From positions 1 to 15,076 of the forward strand of contig DASUJY010000032.1 of assembly GCA_036279015.1 (NCBI GenBank): a DNA stretch of 15,076 bases. The letters run 5' to 3'. This document shows, piece by piece, positions 14,001-15,076 of this stretch. Position 1 is the first letter of the stretch. Each line of letters opens with the position of its first letter. The stretch is from DATEOR01 sp036279015 (GTDB taxonomy: Bacteria; Actinomycetota; Thermoleophilia; Gaiellales; Gaiellaceae). Under the pieces are notes generated by a model. The model saw only the letters and a list, made by a program, of their open reading frames with translations. It ran no database searches and was not told the DNA's origin. A program made the position numbers and the translations under genes.

Positions 14001-15076
14001 TCGTAGGGGGCGATCGCGTCGTCCTTCGAGGCGCCGCTGAACCCGGTGTCGGCGATCTCCGGGAACGAGACGGTGTCGATCCCGTTCGCGTCGGCCGCGA
14101 GGTCGTGGAGCGAGAAGTCTCCGTCGGCGCTCGGGTTGTAGAAGTAGGTGTCCGTCGCCGCGTCGAAGTACTGGAGGTCGGGCCTCGTGCCCTCGTTGAC
14201 CGACAGGATGCTGCTCGGGGCGGTGTTGTCGGCCGTGACGGTCAGCTCGGCGGAGTCGGTGGTGTTGCCGACGTTGTCGGTCGCCCGCGCGACGATGGTG
14301 TAGGTGCCGTCCGCAGGCTGGGCGTTCCAGTCGACCGAATAGGGGGCGCTCGAATCCGGCGAGCCGATCGTCGTCCCGGCGCCGAAGGAGCAGCTCGCCC
14401 CGGCGCAGTAGCGGAACTCGACGGAGTCGATCCCCGCGCCGTCGTCCGTGGGAGCCGCCGAGACCGCCTGGCCGTCGACGATCGTCGCGCCGGCGGCCGG
14501 TGCGGTGAGCGAGAACGCGCCCGGCGCTGTCGCGTCGGGGGTCACGGTGAAGGTGTCGGAGGCCGTGAGGCCGGCGTTCGAGTAGGCGGTGACGGTCTGG
14601 GAGCCGGAGAGGTCGCCGAAGGCGTAGCTCGTCGAGTAAGGGCTCGTGGTGTCGTCGATGGCGCCCGGGAAGCGGATCTTGTCGATGCCCGACTGGGCGT
14701 CAGAGCTCGTCGCGTCGACGTCGTAGCTTCCGCTCTGGCCCGTGTTGACGAAGATGGTCTGGCCGGAGACGAAGGCGTAGGCGCTGGACTCGGAGAGCGT
14801 GATCGAGGGCGCGGCCGGAGCCGTGTTGTCAACGGTGACCGCGACGACAGCCGACGTGTGCGAGTTGCCCGCGACGTCCGTCGTGACGACGTGGAGGTCG
14901 TAGTCGCCGTCGAGCGCCGAGACGTCCCAGTCGAACGAGTACGGCGCGCCCGCGTCGCTCCCGATCGGCGTCCAGGCTCCGCCGCCGCCCGGCCTGCTCT
15001 CGAAGGAGACCGAGTCGATGCCCGAGCCGGAGTCGGCCGAGTCGCTCTCGACCGAGACGGTGCCGGAGAGGAAGGA
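8096..15076 (-). CDS. Giant Ig-like repeat surface protein, 5' end beyond the window
   Basis: On the - strand the frame is open from the window edge to a TAG at 8098-8096, giving at least 2,326 residues. A GTG at 14545 is internal: the sequence before it continues the same repeats (VDNTAP, SGQTIFVNTGQSGSYDV) with no stop, so the true start and signal peptide lie outside. In protein order there are alternating Ig-like modules of about 100 residues, a possible chitobiase-C-terminal-like module (about 12682-12411), five 85-residue cysteine-pair repeats split by one other module (11809-10235), two to three further Ig-like modules (10234-9410), an unassigned beta-rich module (about 9405-8963), a fibronectin III-like domain (about 8960-8710), a PASTA-like domain (about 8700-8535), a Pro/Thr/Ala linker, one helix (about 8275-8219) and a 40-residue basic tail. 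No LPXTG motif is seen. This suggests a cell-surface stalk or adhesin; the ligand is unknown. Confidence 0.93.
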   Translation of the reverse strand, partial: SFLSGTVSVESDSADSGSGIDSVSFESRPGGGGAWTPIGSDAGAPYSFDWDVSALDGDYDLHVVTTDVAGNSHTSAVVAVTVDNTAPAAPSITLSESSAYAFVSGQTIFVNTGQSGSYDVDATSSDAQSGIDKIRFPGAIDDTTSPYSTSYAFGDLSGSQTVTAYSNAGLTASDTFTVTPDATAPGAFSLTAPAAGATIVDGQAVSAAPTDDGAGIDSVEFRYCAGASCSFGAGTTIGSPDSSAPYSVDWNAQPADGTYTIVARATDNVGNTTDSAELTVTADNTAPSSILSVNEGTRPDLQYFDAATDTYFYNPSADGDFSLHDLAADANGIDTVSFPEIADTGFSGASKDDAIAPYDSNTYTFTTASGSAPLGQTVVVTDSAGNQTNDVFGIVRDVTAPSGGSVSYTDGYDLDGSVVVTSADGNDTGAGVDASSGILERRTVVLGDGSCAAFAGGWTTVASPDTVASGLCAQYRYRVFDRVGNEAIYTSSDVVLVDTSAPSAPALTLAESSASAFVSGQTIYLNEDESGTYDVTAVTTDGESGIDKVSFPDGQDDATSPYEASYSFGDLSGSQDVTARNNAGLTSQSSFSVVSDTAAPAGGSVDYADGYDADGQITITTADGNDPLSGIDASTGILERRTSDLTGGTCDTFAGAWDTVTSPDTVATDTCAQYRYRISDNVGNETTYTSANVVKVDTSAPAAPAITLSESSAYAVVSGQTVFVNTGQSGSYDVEATSSDAQSGIEKIRFPGAIDDATSPYATTYAFGDLSGPQTVTAYSNAGLTASDTFTVTPDTTGPATTDDTGAIGSGWHNAPVTVTLSPSDADSGVAATYYTTDGSTPTTSSDEGTSVDLTTNGVYTVKYFSVDRVGNAEPVQTAGTPIRIDLTAPVAPTVTLTESSPFAHVSGTTIYVKSGETGTYTVGATSNDPLSGVDRVRFPGGVDDFAAPYEATYALGGLSGSQTVTVFDAAGNSSTGDFDVTADDNAPAGGSVDYADGYDADGQITITTADGNDPLSGIDATSGILERRTSDLTDGTCDAFAGAWSTVTSPDTVPTDTCAQYRYRISDNVGNETTFTSANFVKVDAGAPETTIDSTPGDPTNATGASFTFDSDEAGSTFECELDGGGFSACASPASYAGLSEGSHTFKVRATDGGGNVDPTPAQFTWTVDTAAPQTTIDSSPSDPSGSADADFGFDSDEAGSTFECELDGGGFSACTSPASFAGLADGSHTFKVHATDAAGNTDASPAQRTWTVDTTAPETTIDVVPPDPDASPSASFEFSASEGGSTFECELDGGGLSTCTSPQGYAGLGEGSHTFEVRATDSVGNTDGSPASYTWVVNAGAPTVSITAPSGFVNLADADPFTIVATSPDSDVSGVEFFACTDASSDCSSGSWVSLGAPDTTAPYTAAWPLPADGNAALRAVATDVASSTGEDVVNVEIDRIRPVSSIDSAPADPTNATGASFDFSASEGGSTFQCRLDGGAFSACTSPASYAGLADGSHTFEVEATDQAGNGEVAPQSYTWTVDTAAPNTSITSNPSDPSASTSPDFDFDSDEAGSTFECELDGGGSSACTSPASYAGLADGSHTFKVKATDAAGNTDGSAAAYTWTIDATAPGGGLSDPGSPLSGTVGLSASPSDGGVGVQQVAFEVSAADAGSWSEISTDASAPYTASWDTTSVADGLYDLRIVVTDNANNTSASTAIEDRLVDNTTPGAILDDPGPNLSGTVGLTSTATDGGSGVASVTYQRSPAGAGTWTGTAASWDTTAVADGFYDLRVVVTDNAGNSTISAAVTDRRVDNTAPALSSSTPADGSKVAAAGSVTVTADESLARLANATVDGSVAVGVVAGSTFTFTQAFAEGPHTLAGELEDAAGNCTPIRVHFTVLSADPGDGNYPYIEKNSWTSPATTLAATNGTGQLTVPAGAWSGAPAGDWLVARLDPRPAGAVSTGFEAVGDIYDLSGYWALTGGMVTGFDQPLELTLTNGAGMTVPAKLDGSDWQPFARVPGTTLPSGWQKGFYKDGDTIHVLTRESGSFSLLRDLVKPTKPAGFKGKSSGGRLVLSWKASTDNSGLVDAYLVYARGKLVRTVDASTLSADVGKFSLKDKRTFQVAARDAAGNVSTKTRALVVVPKTARLTLATAKSALKNRGLKAGKVVYVFSSLGKGRVVTATKKGLVPKGSAVPLKVSKGPRKKNSRATPLPGTTPPSSPGTTYILSPSPTPTTFPSATPSPAAAPAAEADPPEPDASTDAAAATADREGFSPTEVSSARRTAGLALLAALFGGAGAMVVRARRRVLAPVRKSESFDGSILFWDERLMRAAVAAFRRLFR
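8219..8275 (-). other. C-terminal membrane anchor of the giant surface protein
   Basis: TAGLALLAALFGGAGAMVV is flanked by RR on one side and RARRR on the other. This gives an outside-to-inside stop-transfer helix with about 40 residues left in the cytoplasm, ending in the amphipathic, Arg-rich RAAVAAFRRLFR. Immediately before it (about 8530-8290) is a Pro/Thr/Ser/Ala-rich stretch, typical of a segment crossing the cell wall. There is no sortase motif, so anchoring would be by the helix alone. Confidence 0.7.
8535..8700 (-). other. PASTA-like domain within the giant surface protein
   Basis: The segment TLATAKSALKNRGLKAGKV, then VVTATKKGLVPKGSAVPLKV and SKG, follows the PASTA pattern: an A---L---GL helix, beta strands, and a final G----V-L-VSKG. 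PASTA domains commonly bind peptidoglycan fragments. A single copy next to the wall-spanning linker would place it inside the wall. Confidence 0.6.
10235..11809 (-). repeat. Five 85-residue Ig-like repeats with a conserved cysteine pair
   Basis: Repeats begin at 11809, 11554, 11299, 10744 and 10489 and read leftwards. They span 85, 85, 84, 85 and 85 residues. Between the third and fourth lies a different 101-residue module (11047-10745). Each repeat shows TTIDS-P-DP, an F-F-S-EGG or DEAG turn, STFECELDGGG or STFQCRLDGG, SAC-SP, YAGL-DGSHTF-V-ATD--GN and a closing TWTVD--AP. The two cysteines are ten residues apart and probably form a disulfide outside the cell. This pattern is common in Ig-like repeat proteins of Thermoleophilia-type actinobacteria. 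Confidence 0.9.
11827..12118 (-). repeat. Near-identical 292-base repeat, copy 1 (cysteine-pair module ending in SGGSVDYADGYDADG type)
   Basis: This block matches 12991-13282 without gaps. By hand count about 15 of 292 bases differ, and 105 consecutive bases (12014-12118) are identical. It encodes DYADGYDADGQITITTADGN, a GILERRTSDLT segment, two cysteines 21 residues apart and QYRYRISDNVGNET. A third, much more diverged protein-level copy lies at about 13588-13877. Confidence 0.9.
12411..12682 (-). other. Possible chitobiase/beta-hexosaminidase C-terminal-like module in the giant protein
   Basis: The segment reads SGWHNAPVTVTLSPSD, then YYTTDGSTPTTSS, DLTTNGVYTVKYFSVDRVGN. The 'Y-TTDGSTPT' strand and 'G-YTVKYFSVD-VGN' strand resemble the CHB_HEX C-terminal family found as linker modules in secreted proteins. 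It occurs once here, inserted between two of the alternating repeat modules. Confidence 0.5.
12699..12979 (-). repeat. Near-identical 281-base repeat, copy 1 (SESSAYA...SGQT module)
   Basis: This block matches 14541-14821 without gaps, with about 27 differing bases of 281 by hand count. It encodes ITLSESSAYAVVSGQTVFVN, GQSGSYDVEATSSDAQSGI and FGDLSGPQTVTAYSNAGLTA. Related but more diverged modules lie at about 13283-13576 and 12118-12408. Confidence 0.88.
12991..13282 (-). repeat. Near-identical 292-base repeat, copy 2
   Basis: This is the partner of 11827-12118, offset by 1,164 bases (388 codons) and therefore in the same frame. Differences cluster in the middle of the block while one end is perfectly conserved. 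That is the pattern expected after a gene-conversion tract or a recent duplication. Confidence 0.9.
14541..14821 (-). repeat. Near-identical 281-base repeat, copy 2
   Basis: This is the partner of 12699-12979, offset by 1,842 bases (614 codons) and in frame. In protein order it is followed by a different module than its partner, so single modules, not a whole multi-module block, seem to have been copied. Confidence 0.88.

Noticed and set aside
14545..14545. GTG at 14545 as the start codon of the giant gene
   Set aside because: The residues before it continue the same module pattern (SNAGLTASDTFTVTPD) with no stop up to the window edge, and residues after it are not a signal peptide, so this GTG is an internal valine codon.
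10235..14821. The regular repeats as a CRISPR array or non-coding satellite
   Set aside because: The repeats are 255-300 bases long, stay in one reading frame, and vary mostly in ways that keep the protein pattern; they are coding modules.

Overview
This 15,076-base window is a very GC-rich chromosomal segment packed with genes. High G/C at third codon positions, frequent GTG starts, a TadG-like pilin-type gene, a BrkB/YihY protein and long secreted proteins with 'ECELDGG..SAC.SP..YAGL.DGSHTF' repeats together suggest an actinobacterium, most likely of the Thermoleophilia (Gaiellales/Solirubrobacterales) type. That placement is inference from composition and protein style, not from a marker gene. 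No tRNA, rRNA, CRISPR array, insertion sequence or attachment site was seen.

Layout. The left half (168-8099) is eight genes, all on the + strand. They are a tandemly duplicated DUF4389 membrane protein; an M48-family membrane zinc metallopeptidase whose start lies inside the end of the previous gene; a TadE/TadG-like protein; an acetyl-CoA acetyltransferase-type thiolase; a YihY/BrkB membrane protein; a 3-hydroxybutyryl/3-hydroxyacyl-CoA dehydrogenase; a LppX/LprG-like lipoprotein; and a PduO-type cobalamin adenosyltransferase. The right half (8096-15076) is one giant - strand gene that runs off the window. At least 2,326 residues of an exported protein are visible: many Ig-like repeats, a possible chitobiase-C-terminal-like module, an unassigned beta-rich module, a fibronectin type III-like domain, a PASTA-like domain, a Pro/Thr/Ala-rich linker, one transmembrane helix and a short basic tail.

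How the genes may work together. The thiolase and the 3-hydroxyacyl-CoA dehydrogenase catalyse adjacent steps (acetyl-CoA, acetoacetyl-CoA, 3-hydroxybutyryl-CoA, or the reverse in beta-oxidation). The adenosyltransferase supplies coenzyme B12, for example to methylmalonyl-CoA mutase, so short-chain acyl-CoA metabolism is a reasonable theme for 3776-8099. The remaining + strand genes are envelope proteins. The giant gene converges on the adenosyltransferase gene, and the two share the palindrome CTAG as their stop codons.

Most notable signals: the giant mosaic adhesin-like protein, with near-identical DNA blocks that point to recent internal duplication or conversion; a hairpin covering the ribosome binding site of the yihY-like gene; and -10-like hexamers ending exactly six bases before three start codons, as expected for leaderless mRNAs.
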